Positions 25,638 to 35,989 of a DNA stretch of 64,000 nucleotides are shown in pieces (the first letter of the stretch is position 1; each line of letters begins with the position of its first letter). A program made the translations under genes and the position numbers. The notes beneath the pieces were generated by a model. The model saw nothing but the letters and a program-made list of their open reading frames with translations, searched no databases and had not been told where the DNA came from. The DNA comes from Pyrinomonadaceae bacterium (lineage in GTDB: Bacteria; Acidobacteriota; Blastocatellia; Pyrinomonadales; Pyrinomonadaceae). The DNA is taken from positions 1 through 64,000 of the forward strand of contig JAHCHG010000011.1 of assembly GCA_026129865.1 (NCBI GenBank), written 5' to 3'.

Positions 25638-26798
25638 CTAACGAAGCACCTGCGTAATTTTTGCCAGCGCGCCTTCGAGAATATGGTCTTCACGTGCGAT
25701 GCAAATTCGCATATGCGCGTCCCAATCGTCCGAATCGGCAAACGCGCTTCCGGGCGTTGCGCCGACGCCGGCTTTTTCGATAAGCATTTCATTAAATTTT
25801 AACGCGTCGTCAAATTCTTCGGGAATTCTTGTCCAAAGGTAAAACGACGAACCGGAATCGTAGATCTTAAACCCGAGATCGGTCAGCGCGCCGGAAAAAC
25901 GATGTCGTTTGGCGTCGAAAAGCTCGCGAAGATCGTTGTAATAATTTTCTCGCGCCATCAAGACGCGCGATAACGCAGTTTGAAGCGGAGTCGCCGCGCA
26001 GACATAAATAATGTTGATGGCTTTATTGACCGGTGCGATCAGATCGGCTGCGCCGTACGCATAACCGAGACGCCAGCCGGAAATATTCCACGATTTTGAA
26101 AACGAATTAACTGTGATCGTTCGATCCCACATATCAGGCAGCGTCGCGATCGGAATATGCGGATGCTCGCCGGAAACGTAATGCTCGTAAACTTCGTCCG
26201 AGATCACCAGAAGATCGAGCTCTTTAGCAACGTCAGCGATCGCTTCGAGTTCCGTCTGCGTCATGACCTTTCCGCTCGGGTTTGCCGGTGTGCAGACAAT
26301 GATCGCCCTTAGGGGAAATTCGCTTTTTTCTTTCGCTGCGCGGCAATGCGCTAAAAGTGCGTCCTTTTCAAATGAAAGATCTTTATTAAGCGCGAAAGTG
26401 TCGGTTTTCCCGCCGAATTGTTCGATAATTATTCGGTGATAAGGATAATACGGCTCAAAAACAAGCGCCGATTTGCCCTGAAGATACGATTGAACGATTC
26501 CGACAAGCGCGCCCGTTCCGCCGGGCGATACGATGACTTCCGGTGATTTCGCCATCGGGTCGACTTCAATACCGTTGTATCTTTTCAACTTTTCGGCAAG
26601 CGCTTTTCTTAGCTGCGGCATTCCTTCCGAAGCGCCGTAATGGTTTTCGCTTGCCGCTATCACGTTATAGGCTTCTTTTGCCAACTCAGGATCGATCGGC
26701 AGGTCGGACTGTCCCTGAACCAAATTTCCTTCATGCGGTACAAGTTTTGTGATCGCCCGAATGTCGGGCTTAATTTTCTTAGCGGTTTGTTCTTTCAT
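25638..26798 (-). CDS. PLP-dependent aminotransferase, class I/II
   Basis: 386 residues, fold type I. HYGASEGMPQLRKALA near the start, VSPGGTGALVG, CTPANPSGKVM and SDEVYEHYV are typical; the Schiff-base lysine is in NSFSKSWNISGWRLGY (near 234). It belongs to the aspartate aminotransferase group; the exact amino-acid substrate cannot be told from sequence. It stands alone, divergent from the P450 gene. Confidence 0.92.
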   Translation of the reverse strand: MKEQTAKKIKPDIRAITKLVPHEGNLVQGQSDLPIDPELAKEAYNVIAASENHYGASEGMPQLRKALAEKLKRYNGIEVDPMAKSPEVIVSPGGTGALVGIVQSYLQGKSALVFEPYYPYHRIIIEQFGGKTDTFALNKDLSFEKDALLAHCRAAKEKSEFPLRAIIVCTPANPSGKVMTQTELEAIADVAKELDLLVISDEVYEHYVSGEHPHIPIATLPDMWDRTITVNSFSKSWNISGWRLGYAYGAADLIAPVNKAINIIYVCAATPLQTALSRVLMARENYYNDLRELFDAKRHRFSGALTDLGFKIYDSGSSFYLWTRIPEEFDDALKFNEMLIEKAGVGATPGSAFADSDDWDAHMRICIAREDHILEGALAKITQVLR

Positions 26799-26914
26799 AA
26801 GCAGTTTAAAATATCAGTTTTTCGGAAAGAATTCTAAGACGCCGGAAACGTTCGGCGAAAGCGTCATCGAATAGTTGCTCAAATGAATTTAATGACAGAA
26901 AATTTAGCAAATCG

Positions 26915-28261
26915 ATGTCCAATTCCAGTAAAACTTTTCCGCCGAGCTTAAAACCGGGACTACTCGGCGGGCATTTTCTGAAATTTCGCTTTCATCCGAC
27001 CGAATTCCTCACACGGGCAGCCGCACTCGGCGATGTCACTTATATGAATCTCGCCGGAAATCCCGCCTTTTTTGTAAATCATCCCGAGTTTGTCCGCGAT
27101 GTTCTGATCACAAACCATTCTAAATTTTTTAAAGGTCGTGCGCTGCAGCGTGCGAAAAAGCTTCTTGGAGAAGGACTTCTGACGGCGGAAGGCGCCGACC
27201 ATCTGCGCCGTCGGCGAATGATCCAGCCGGCGTTTCATCGAAACCGCATTGCCGATTACGCGCGGTCGATGACCGGGTACGGAGAAAAAATGTCCGCAGA
27301 GTGGAGCGACGGCGAAACGCGCGACATCGATAAGGAGATGATGCGTTTGACGCTTCAAATTGTCGGTGCGACGCTTTTCAGCGCCGATGTCGACAACGAT
27401 ACGGACGAGGTCGGACGTGCGTTGACCGACGTCATTGAGCTATTTAATTATCTATTGCTTCCCTTTTCCGAATGGCTCGAAAAGCTGCCGCTGCCGCAAA
27501 CGCGGCGTTTCAATCGCGCCCGCGATTCTTTGAACAAGATAATTTATGGAATTATCGATGAACGAAGAAGCTCGAAGATCCTCGATCGCGGCGATCTTCT
27601 GTCGATGCTTCTTCTTGCCCAGGACGAAGACGACGGAAGCGGATTGACGGATGAACAGGTCCGCGACGAGGCGTTGACGCTTTTCCTTGCCGGTCATGAA
27701 ACGACTGCAAACGCGATGACGTTTACCTGGTATTTGCTCTCGCAAAACCCTGAAAAGGAAGCGCTTCTGCATGCCGAGCTTGACGAGATCTTAAACGGAA
27801 AACCGCCTTCGTTCGAAGATTACCAGAAATTAAAATACACCGAAGCCGTGTTTGCCGAAGCAATGCGGCTTTATCCGCCGGCGTGGGCGATCGGTCGTTT
27901 GGCGGTCGAAGATCACCGTTTTGGTGAATACGAGGTTAAACAACGCTCGCTTGTGATCCTAAGCCCTTATGTCGCGCATCGCGATCCGCGGTTCTGGAAT
28001 GACCCGGAAAAATTCATTCCCGAACGCTGGTTTCATCAAAGCGTTAAAGAAGCCGGTCAAAAATTCATTTATTTTCCGTTCAGCAAAGGCGTCCGCAGCT
28101 GTATCGGCGAGAGCTTTGCATGGATGGAAGGCGTTCTGCTGATCGCTTCGATCGCACGAAAATGGAAACTTCGTCTCGATCCCGGTCAGCGGATCGGATT
28201 AAAACCGCTTATGACGCTTCGACCGAAATTCGGAATGAAAATGCGACTTCACCAAAGGTGA
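26915..28261 (+). CDS. cytochrome P450
   Basis: 448 residues without a membrane anchor, so a soluble class I-type enzyme. I-helix AGHETT (about 259-264), K-helix EAMRLYPP, and haem loop FPFSKGVRSCIGESF with the Cys ligand near 395. Likely a monooxygenase of fatty acids or a secondary compound; no redox partner gene is adjacent. The ribosome site is weak. Its stop directly abuts the stop of the convergent kinase gene. Confidence 0.95.
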   Translation: MSNSSKTFPPSLKPGLLGGHFLKFRFHPTEFLTRAAALGDVTYMNLAGNPAFFVNHPEFVRDVLITNHSKFFKGRALQRAKKLLGEGLLTAEGADHLRRRRMIQPAFHRNRIADYARSMTGYGEKMSAEWSDGETRDIDKEMMRLTLQIVGATLFSADVDNDTDEVGRALTDVIELFNYLLLPFSEWLEKLPLPQTRRFNRARDSLNKIIYGIIDERRSSKILDRGDLLSMLLLAQDEDDGSGLTDEQVRDEALTLFLAGHETTANAMTFTWYLLSQNPEKEALLHAELDEILNGKPPSFEDYQKLKYTEAVFAEAMRLYPPAWAIGRLAVEDHRFGEYEVKQRSLVILSPYVAHRDPRFWNDPEKFIPERWFHQSVKEAGQKFIYFPFSKGVRSCIGESFAWMEGVLLIASIARKWKLRLDPGQRIGLKPLMTLRPKFGMKMRLHQR

Positions 28262-31200
28262 TCACTTGTCTGTCCCGGCTTGAAATTTCCCAGTAAGACT
28301 TGCGATCACCATTACGAGTTCGTCCGGTTCGACCGGTTTCGCAACCTGGCTCTGAAATCCAGCGGCGAGTGCTCGAATCCGGTCCTGGGCGCGGGTATAC
28401 GCCGTCAACGCGATCGCCGGAAGATTTTTCTGCTTTTCATCCGGCAGCTGGCGAATTTTTTTGATCAGCGTGTAACCGTCTTCATCCGGTATTCCGATAT
28501 CGGACACCAAAAAATCGGGCGATTTATCACGGATCTCGGTCAGCGCGTCCGAAGCGTTGCTGACCGCGACCACCGTTGCGCCGTAAAACGTCAGCGCCTG
28601 AACAAGCAATTGACGGGTGTCGTCTTCATCATCAACCACTAGAATAAGCATTCCGTTCAGGCTTAGTTCGCGTGTTTCAAGGTTGGTCTGCAGTTTCGCA
28701 ACATCGGAAGTTTCCTTGTTTGCCGGATAGGTCGCGCTGACCGGGAGCTTTACTGTAAAAGTTGAGCCTTTTCCCTCACCTTCGCTTTCAACCTGAACCG
28801 TTCCGCCGTGCATTTCGGTAATGTGCCGGACGATCGCAAGTCCCAGCCCGAGACCGCCGAATTTTCGGATGCTTGACGCGTCCGCCTGGCTGAAACGATC
28901 GAAAACATGCGGCAGAAATTCCGGTTTTATTCCAACGCCTGTATCGACAACGCTGATCAGAACAGTGTTGTTCTCGCGACCGATCTTAAGCGTAACCTTG
29001 CCGTCCGGCGGCGTAAATTTGATCGCGTTAGACAAAAGATTCCAGATGATCTGCTGCAGCCTGTTCGGGTCGCCGGAGATATGGCTGACCTCCGCCGCTT
29101 CCTTTATTTCAAGAGCGATTCCCTTCGCTTCCGCCGCCGGACGAACTGTTTCAAGTGCCGATTCGACGATATTTAATGGATTAACCGTAATTACCTCAAG
29201 CCGCAGTTTTCCGGAGATGATTCTTGAAACGTCCAAAAGGTCTTCGATCAAACGTTTTTGCGATTCCGCATTTCGTACGATGGTCGTGATCGCTTTCTCG
29301 ATCGTCGCTTTGTCAAGGTTTCCTTTTTCAAGCAGTCTTCCCCAACCGAGGATAGAATTAAGCGGCGCCCGCAGTTCGTGCGACACGGTCGCCAAAAACT
29401 CGTCGCGAAGACGGTTTGCAATCTCGGCATCTTTGCGTGTCACGCGTTCGTTTTCAAGCAGACGTTCTCGCTCGGCTTCGGCTTCTTTTCTTTCTGTAAT
29501 ATCGGTAACAGTTCCATGAAGTTTCGTTCGACCGTCCGAATCGATCTGGCTTTGACCGCGCGCCCAGATCCATCTGATCTCGCCATCCGCCCGCCGAATC
29601 TGCGTTTCTATCTGCCACTCGGTTCCTTTATCTAACGCCTGACGAAACTTTTGCTCGACATCTTCACGATATTCCGGCAAAACATGATCGATAAACATCT
29701 GGAACGTCCATTTCGGTAATAGCTCGTCATAGCCGAAAATTTGATCATGGCGCAGCGAACGTTCCGCCATGCCCGTTTCAACGTCCAAACTCCAAATTCC
29801 AAGCTGTGCGACCTCGAGTACAAACTCCATCTGCGACTTTCCGCGATAAAGCGCAGCTTCGATCTTTCTTCGCTCGGTCATGTCTCGGGAAATGGCGATA
29901 AGACGCGTCGGTTTGCCGCTTCCGTCGAAAACCGGCGCGACAGATACATCCCACCATTTTAAGTTCTCTTTTTTTGTTCGACAGCTGCCCTGGAAATTTG
30001 CAACCTCGCCTTTTTTCGCTAATTCCACGGCTTGATACGCTAATTCCAGATCGTCGCCTTCCCAGAAATCAAGCCATCTTCTGCCTTTAATTCGCTCGAA
30101 ATCGTCGATCTCCATCAACGACTGTCCGCCTTCATTCATAGAAAGCAGTTCGCCGGAAAGCGAGAGAACTTTTACGCAGTCCGGCGAGTTTTCGACAATG
30201 CTTCGCGTAAATTCTTCGCTGTTCCTGAGTTCTATCTCCGCTTGCTTTCGGTCGGTAATATTGAGGTGCGAAACTACTGCGCCGCCGTCCGCGGAATGAA
30301 GAGCTGTTGCCTGAAGCAAAAACCACCGTTCTTCGTCGCGAGAATGACATGGATATTCGATCTGAAAGACGTCCAATTCCCCGCGAAGAATTGTCGAAAG
30401 CTTTTCGAAGACTTCCTTCGACTCGCGGCTCTCACCTTTTTTTGTAATTTGAAGATAATTATTTCCGACACCGGTAGCCGCGATCTCCGCCGCCGTACAG
30501 TTTTGTTCGGCGAATCGCGTCCACGCATTATTAACTGCAGCAATATCGCCGTTTTTGTCGATTACAGCGATATGTGCAGATAGCGAATTTAGAATGGTTT
30601 TGGCAAACAGTTCGCTTTTGCGCAAGGCGTTTTCCGCTTCAAGCCGCGGCGTTAGATCGACTCCCGAGGCGATCAAGTTCGTTATTTCGCCAAAATCGTC
30701 GTAGAGCGGAACCAGCATGAAATCGATCGGAATCAATTTGTCTTCGCCGACCCTGGCATCGACATCGAACCGCGCGCCTTCGCCGGCGGATGCCCGCGTG
30801 ATCGCATCCCGGAGTTTTTCCTGAACCTTTTCGGAATATTCCCACCAGTAAGTGTCGGCAAAGTTCTTGCCGATAACGTCCTCAGCCTTCAGCGGTGCCG
30901 ATTGGAGTGCCGTCCGGTTTGCTTCAAGCAGGATTCCCTCGGGCGAAAGAACACCGACAAATGCGAACAGGCTGTCGATGACGTTACGCACCAGCGTTTC
31001 ACTTCGCTTTAACGAGATCTCACGCTCTTTGCCCTCGGTAATATCACGGCAATTTCCGATGATCGATACGACCTTGCCGCTCGGGTCGAGGATCGGCTGA
31101 CCGGTACAATTTAACCATCGTTCCGATCCGTCGGGCAGCAAAATGCGAAATTCCGCATTGAGCGCACGATTTTCCCTGATCGCATCCGCGAAATCCGTTT

Positions 31201-32149
31201 CGAAAATTTCGGAATCTTCCGGATGGATCGTTTTGAAAAACCCTATCCGCGAACCGTCGAAATCTTCTTTCTTAAGACCAAATAGCGTTAATCCATGATC
31301 GTCGACCTCAGTCCGTTCGTCGTCGAGAAATGTCCGCCATGCGCCGAGCCGTCCCGAAGCGAGCGCGATCTTATGAAATTGTTCGGTTTCTTCGCGAAGA
31401 CGAATGTTCTCTTTTAACTTTTCATTGGCTGCCTGCAGTTCGGCGGTACGTTCCGCAACGTGTTTTTCCAGATCGATGTTTGCTTTGCGAAGTTCCAATT
31501 CAGCTGCTCTTCGGCGGCGAACCTCGCGAAAATTATCAACTGCGGCGATCAGCAGAAAAAAGATTCCGGCAAAACCCGCAACGTACGTCATTCTTCGCGT
31601 ATAAGTTAAACTCGAGTTCAGATCGCTGTTGCGTCGTTCAGCAGTCGCCGTTTCCTGTGTCTTTAAGCCTTCAATGATGGATCGAACCTGATCTGAAAGT
31701 TCACGTCCGCGACGCCCGTTCGATGTCGAATTTTTTACCTCGTCGAGCGTTGCACTGCGTCTTTGTTCCACACTTGTGCCGAGAAAAGCAAGCCTTTCGG
31801 TCAATGTTTTTCGGAGTTCTGCGATCTTTTGAGATTCGCCAGGATCATCGGCTGTAAGCCCGGCAAGATTGTTTAAATGTTTTTCTGCCTGTACTTGCGC
31901 TTGATTAAACGGCTTCAAAATTTCGTCATCGCCTGTGATGAGAAACCCGCGCGCACCGGTTTCGGCGTTGATCATCGTGATCAGCGTTTCGTCCAGCTCC
32001 GTTATAAATCTTTGAGTTTGTCGATTTAATTCAAGTGCGGCAGATAGAGCGCTGATGCTTCGAACCGTCATGATCGCAACCGCAACAAAAAGAACAATTG
32101 CTATCGCGAAGAAAATTTGCGGAGTTATTTTCCCTGTTTTCGATCTCAT
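28262..32149 (-). CDS. hybrid sensor histidine kinase with CHASE3 and five PAS domains
   Basis: 1295 residues. Membrane helices at about 12-32 and 186-206 enclose a CHASE3-type periplasmic domain (ITGDDEILKPFNQAQ, EQRRSATLDEV). After a coiled coil come five PAS domains (about 255-890) with PAC ends such as GNCRDITEGKE and GTVTDITERKEAE. HisKA has LATVSHELRAPLNSILGWGR (His near 924); HATPase has NLLSNAIKFTPP, DTGVGI and FGGLGLGLAIV. The C-terminal receiver has ILVVDDEDDTRQLL with the acceptor Asp in VSDIGIPDEDG (near 1215). No separate regulator gene is adjacent, so output probably passes through the receiver to an unlinked partner. Confidence 0.95.
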   Translation of the reverse strand: MRSKTGKITPQIFFAIAIVLFVAVAIMTVRSISALSAALELNRQTQRFITELDETLITMINAETGARGFLITGDDEILKPFNQAQVQAEKHLNNLAGLTADDPGESQKIAELRKTLTERLAFLGTSVEQRRSATLDEVKNSTSNGRRGRELSDQVRSIIEGLKTQETATAERRNSDLNSSLTYTRRMTYVAGFAGIFFLLIAAVDNFREVRRRRAAELELRKANIDLEKHVAERTAELQAANEKLKENIRLREETEQFHKIALASGRLGAWRTFLDDERTEVDDHGLTLFGLKKEDFDGSRIGFFKTIHPEDSEIFETDFADAIRENRALNAEFRILLPDGSERWLNCTGQPILDPSGKVVSIIGNCRDITEGKEREISLKRSETLVRNVIDSLFAFVGVLSPEGILLEANRTALQSAPLKAEDVIGKNFADTYWWEYSEKVQEKLRDAITRASAGEGARFDVDARVGEDKLIPIDFMLVPLYDDFGEITNLIASGVDLTPRLEAENALRKSELFAKTILNSLSAHIAVIDKNGDIAAVNNAWTRFAEQNCTAAEIAATGVGNNYLQITKKGESRESKEVFEKLSTILRGELDVFQIEYPCHSRDEERWFLLQATALHSADGGAVVSHLNITDRKQAEIELRNSEEFTRSIVENSPDCVKVLSLSGELLSMNEGGQSLMEIDDFERIKGRRWLDFWEGDDLELAYQAVELAKKGEVANFQGSCRTKKENLKWWDVSVAPVFDGSGKPTRLIAISRDMTERRKIEAALYRGKSQMEFVLEVAQLGIWSLDVETGMAERSLRHDQIFGYDELLPKWTFQMFIDHVLPEYREDVEQKFRQALDKGTEWQIETQIRRADGEIRWIWARGQSQIDSDGRTKLHGTVTDITERKEAEAERERLLENERVTRKDAEIANRLRDEFLATVSHELRAPLNSILGWGRLLEKGNLDKATIEKAITTIVRNAESQKRLIEDLLDVSRIISGKLRLEVITVNPLNIVESALETVRPAAEAKGIALEIKEAAEVSHISGDPNRLQQIIWNLLSNAIKFTPPDGKVTLKIGRENNTVLISVVDTGVGIKPEFLPHVFDRFSQADASSIRKFGGLGLGLAIVRHITEMHGGTVQVESEGEGKGSTFTVKLPVSATYPANKETSDVAKLQTNLETRELSLNGMLILVVDDEDDTRQLLVQALTFYGATVVAVSNASDALTEIRDKSPDFLVSDIGIPDEDGYTLIKKIRQLPDEKQKNLPAIALTAYTRAQDRIRALAAGFQSQVAKPVEPDELVMVIASLTGKFQAGTDK

Positions 32150-32494
32150 CTATAGATAATACGTCGTCTGCGTTCGCGCGCGCGCCTTGCAATTGATCAA
32201 GCAAGGCTCTTCGGGCGCGAACTAGCAAGTCATTTATGGGGGCAAACTCAGATTCGCAAAATTATTTCGATTCAAATTTTTCTCGGCTTGCAAATTATAG
32301 CACGCAACTAATCAGGATGCTGACTTTACACGTCGTCGTTCAAATCCGAGAAAAAGTTGCATCAGTTGGATCTTTCAGCGCGGTGTAAACATTCTTCCGG
32401 CAGCGCCCGGTCGCTTTTAGGGGAAATTTCGTTAGAATTTCGTTAGAATAAAGTATCTTTCGAAATAGATAATAATCGGCGCCGTCAAAATCAA
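32150..32494. other. intergenic region with a two-tier stem-loop
   Basis: Between the divergent kinase and nadV genes. GTTCGCGC (32172-32179) pairs with GCGCGAAC (32215-32222); inside it CCTTGC (32185-32190) pairs with GCAAGG (32201-32206). The structure lies just upstream of the kinase start. The rest is A/T-rich and should contain both promoters. No gene seen. Confidence 0.55.
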
Positions 32495-33889
32495 ATGACT
32501 TTTAAACTAAACCGGATCATCGACACAGACAGCTATAAGGCTAGTCATTGGCTTCAATATCCGCCGAATACAACGCGCGTTTTTTCCTATCTGGAATCGC
32601 GCGGATCGGAACGAGATTATGCTGAAACGGTTTTCTTCGGGCTGCAATATCTTCTGAAATGTTATTTTCTCGAAAAATTCACCATTGAAATGGTCGAAGA
32701 GGCGCGTGAGCTTATCACCGCACACGGCGAACCGTTCAATTTCGACGGCTGGTCATCGCTTGTTAGAAAACACCACGGGAAATTGCCTTTAAGAATCAGG
32801 GCGGTTGGGGAAGGCAGTGTCGTTCCGACGCGAAATGTTTTGATGACGGTCGAGAATACCGATCCGGAATTTTTCTGGCTGACGAGCTGGTTTGAAACCC
32901 AGCTGATGCGAATCTGGTATCCGTGTACGGTCGCAACTCAGTCTTATTACATTAAAAAAGATGTTTACGATTTTCTAAAACGAACGTCCGACGATGCGGA
33001 CGCCGAGATCGGGTTCAAGGTTCACGATTTCGGCTCGCGCGGAGTTTCAAGCCGGGAAACAGCTGCGATCGGCGGCGCAGCGCATCTTGTGAACTTTCTC
33101 GGCACCGACACAATGTCGGCACTTGTGCTTCACCGCGACTATTACGATACAAAGAACGCCGGATATTCAATTCCAGCGGCTGAACATTCGACAATAACGG
33201 CTTGGGGAAGAGAGAACGAAGCGCTTGCATATCGAAATATGCTCCAGAATTTTGCCAAACCCGGCGCGGTAGTTGCGGTCGTCTCCGATTCCTGGGACAT
33301 TTTTCACGCCGTTGAGAACATCTGGGGCGAACAGCTTCGCCGCGAGGTCATCGATTCCGGCGCAACGGTCGTTATTCGTCCGGATTCGGGCGATCCGGTC
33401 GAGGTCGTCGCAAAAGTCCTGCATATTCTTGCCGAAAAGTTTGGAACGAGTGTGAATTCAAAGGGCTATAAAGTCTTGAAATACGTTCGCGTTATTCAGG
33501 GCGACGGCGTTAACGAAACTTCCATTAGAGAGATTTTGGAAAAGATCACAAATGACGGTTTTTCGGCTTCGAATATCGCCTTTGGGATCGGCGGTTCGCT
33601 GCTTCAAAAAATTAGCCGCGACACTATGAAATTTGCTTATAAAGCCTCGGCTATCGAGATCGACGGCGAGTATCGCGACGTTTTCAAACAGCCTGTTACC
33701 GACTCCGGTAAGACAAGTAAGAAAGGAAGGCTCGACCTGATAAACGAAAACGGCGCTTACCGAACGATAAAGCTCGAAAGCGCCGGAATTATTGCCGATC
33801 CCCGTTCCGTTTTGAGAACTGTCTTTGAAAACGGCGAACTGTTGATCGATGAAGATCTGGAAACGATCAGATCACGAACCGCGAATTAG
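32495..33889 (+). CDS. nadV: nicotinamide phosphoribosyltransferase (NAMPT type)
   Basis: 464 residues. DTDSYKASHWLQYPPNTTRVF at the start is the eukaryotic-like NAMPT signature. KVHDFGSRGVSS, AAEHSTITAWGRENE, VIRPDSGDPVEV, IQGDGV and AFGIGGSLLQ line the phosphoribosyl and nicotinamide sites. The enzyme makes NMN from nicotinamide and PRPP, a one-step salvage that bypasses nicotinate. No NMN adenylyltransferase gene is next to it. The 3' end overlaps the convergent zinc-ribbon gene by 4 bases. Confidence 0.95.
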   Translation: MTFKLNRIIDTDSYKASHWLQYPPNTTRVFSYLESRGSERDYAETVFFGLQYLLKCYFLEKFTIEMVEEARELITAHGEPFNFDGWSSLVRKHHGKLPLRIRAVGEGSVVPTRNVLMTVENTDPEFFWLTSWFETQLMRIWYPCTVATQSYYIKKDVYDFLKRTSDDADAEIGFKVHDFGSRGVSSRETAAIGGAAHLVNFLGTDTMSALVLHRDYYDTKNAGYSIPAAEHSTITAWGRENEALAYRNMLQNFAKPGAVVAVVSDSWDIFHAVENIWGEQLRREVIDSGATVVIRPDSGDPVEVVAKVLHILAEKFGTSVNSKGYKVLKYVRVIQGDGVNETSIREILEKITNDGFSASNIAFGIGGSLLQKISRDTMKFAYKASAIEIDGEYRDVFKQPVTDSGKTSKKGRLDLINENGAYRTIKLESAGIIADPRSVLRTVFENGELLIDEDLETIRSRTAN

Positions 33890-34617
33890 ATAGCTCCGAC
33901 TCCTGCCGCTTTGTTGAAATAGTGATAGAGATCGTTGTAATCGCGAAGTGCGCGGCTGAGGATCATCGGCAGTTGATTGACGTCAGTCGTGTTGACGATC
34001 AGATTTAAATTTCGCAAAAACGCATCGTGAGCGTTCAGTGTCGCTCCGCCGTCCTCAAGTGAAACCAGGAAAATCCGGCGTCTTTCCGCGGGATGCATTT
34101 TGTTGATCTTTTGCTGCAGGATCGTTCCGCCGCCAAATTCTGCACCGAAATCCGGCGAATATATAACGATCTCGGTTTTTCCTTCGCGCAGCCGCTCATT
34201 TGCCTGCGCCGGAGTTTCGGCAACATAAACCTTAAATCCCGCGCCCAAAAGGACTTTTGACACCGCCGGTTCGTTCGCGCCGAGGCAGAGCAAAACCCGC
34301 CGCGGTTTTATCTCATCGTCGTCGGTAACGCTTTTAACCTGCTGTTCGGAATTTAGCGCTGTGAGCAGCGATCGCAATGCATTGTTGATCTGAAATTCAG
34401 ATTCTTTCGAGGAAAATTCCTGTGCATTGTCCGGAACCGCCGGTGCTGGAGCCGATCTTTCAAGCTGCTGGACGGTCGGCGAAATCTCGCTCTTCGCCGC
34501 GCCCGTTACGCGGATCATATTCTGACAGCGCGGGCAGCGAACCGTAAAATTTCCCGCCGGAACCTTATCTTCATCAAGCTGCAGCGAAACCGAGCAGCTG
34601 TCGCAACGTATGTTCAT
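33886..34617 (-). CDS. zinc-ribbon protein with a receiver-like C-terminal domain
   Basis: 243 residues. The N-terminus MNIRCDSCSVSLQLDEDKV with CPRCQNMIRVTG is an MJ0042-type Cys4 zinc ribbon. After a flexible linker, residues 105-225 (RRVLLCLGANEPAVSKVLLG, then TEIVIYSPDFGAEFGGG) look like a degenerate receiver fold lacking the usual acidic pair. It starts 25 bases after the pilT stop on the same strand, so a role in pilus control is likely but inferred. Confidence 0.75.
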   Translation of the reverse strand: MNIRCDSCSVSLQLDEDKVPAGNFTVRCPRCQNMIRVTGAAKSEISPTVQQLERSAPAPAVPDNAQEFSSKESEFQINNALRSLLTALNSEQQVKSVTDDDEIKPRRVLLCLGANEPAVSKVLLGAGFKVYVAETPAQANERLREGKTEIVIYSPDFGAEFGGGTILQQKINKMHPAERRRIFLVSLEDGGATLNAHDAFLRNLNLIVNTTDVNQLPMILSRALRDYNDLYHYFNKAAGVGAI

Positions 34618-34642
34618 ATTTGTTAAATTCTTTTTTAAGTAA

Positions 34643-35842
34643 CTATTCGATCATATCGAGAAATGAATTTGCCGGTTTTTGCGCAGCCATTGCGACAAGC
34701 GGATTATCATCGACAGGTTTTCCGGAATTTGCATAATCCTCGGTCGATGAAAGCCCTTTGAGCTGCAGCAGCAGATTGTTCTTGTTCGTTGCATACGACA
34801 ATCCGTCCTCGAGCGTGATCTCTTCCTGCTCGATCATCCGCCGGATCACGCTGTCGAAATCCTGCATTCCATCGAGTTCGCCGTCGATCATCGCGTCAAG
34901 AAGAGTTTTGCCGTCGCCTTCTCCCTTTTCGATATATTCGCGTGTTCGCGGATTCGATTTCAAAATTTCGATCGCCGCAACCCGTCCTTTTTGATCGGCG
35001 CGCGGAATCAGTCTTTGTGAAACGATGTACCGGAAGGTTTGAGCGAGCCGCGTCCGAATGATCTTTTCCTCGTTCTTCGGAAAAAGACCTATAATTCGAT
35101 CGACCGTTTTTGAAGCGTCGATAGTGTGAAGCGTCGAAAGAACAAGATGTCCCGTTTCTGCCGCTTCGAGCGCGATTTCCGCGGTTTCCAGATCGCGCAT
35201 TTCGCCGACGAGAATAACTTTCGGCGCCTGCCGAAGTGCAGCCCGCAATGCAGAGGCAAAGTTTTTCGTATCGGAACCGACTTCGCGCTGGTTTATCGTA
35301 GATTTTTTGTGATTGTGAAGAAATTCGATCGGATCTTCGATCGTTACAATATGATACGATTTTGTCTCATTAATCCGATCGATAACGGCAGCGAGCGTCG
35401 AACTTTTTCCCGAACCGGTCGGTCCCGTAACAAGAACAAGACCCGTTCGAATATCGCAAATATCACCGAGCGCCGCCGGAAGCTTGAGTTCTTCAAGGGT
35501 CGGAACGCCGTATGGAATGACGCGCATGACGATCGAATACGACCCGCGCTGCTGGAAAATATTGACACGAAAGCGGCAGCGTGAAGGCAAACTGTAGCTG
35601 AGATCCGCCGTGCCGTGGTTTACAAGCTGGGCTGCGGCTTCAGGATTATCGCGAACGATCGCCATTGAGATCATTTCGGTTTGAAATCCGGTTAGTTTCC
35701 CGATTCCGAGCGGCGTTGTGGAATGCAGCTTTCCGTTTATTTCAACCTGCGGCTTTTGCCCCGTTGAAAAATTAAGGTCGCTGACCTTATCGGAAACATG
35801 CAGCATTTGTTCAATTATCGGAGCAACGTCAAGAAGACTCAT
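34643..35842 (-). CDS. pilT: type IV pilus retraction ATPase PilT-like
   Basis: 399 residues. N-terminal PAS-like domain, then the secretion ATPase core: Walker A GPTGSGKSSTLAAV (near 140-150), Asp box TIEDPIEF, Walker B-like VILVGEMRDLETAEIAL and His box GHLVLSTLHT. This is the PilT/PilU family, which powers pilus retraction, twitching and DNA uptake (compare dprA in this window). The C-terminal tail beyond about 365 is variable, so PilU is not excluded. Confidence 0.93.
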   Translation of the reverse strand: MSLLDVAPIIEQMLHVSDKVSDLNFSTGQKPQVEINGKLHSTTPLGIGKLTGFQTEMISMAIVRDNPEAAAQLVNHGTADLSYSLPSRCRFRVNIFQQRGSYSIVMRVIPYGVPTLEELKLPAALGDICDIRTGLVLVTGPTGSGKSSTLAAVIDRINETKSYHIVTIEDPIEFLHNHKKSTINQREVGSDTKNFASALRAALRQAPKVILVGEMRDLETAEIALEAAETGHLVLSTLHTIDASKTVDRIIGLFPKNEEKIIRTRLAQTFRYIVSQRLIPRADQKGRVAAIEILKSNPRTREYIEKGEGDGKTLLDAMIDGELDGMQDFDSVIRRMIEQEEITLEDGLSYATNKNNLLLQLKGLSSTEDYANSGKPVDDNPLVAMAAQKPANSFLDMIE

Positions 35843-35989
35843 TGAATGAATTTAACTCCCAAGGGTTTTTTAAAAATGGCAGGGAAAAGGATTTTGAGTG
35901 TAAATCGCTTTACACAAGCGTTTGGCATTTATATTTTTACGCTAATTGAAGAGAGAATGCAAGCATTTTTTAACTTTGCACAACAAGTT

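Noticed and set aside
28259-28264. Possible fusion or frameshift between P450 and kinase
   Set aside because: The genes are convergent with adjoining stop codons; both proteins are complete.
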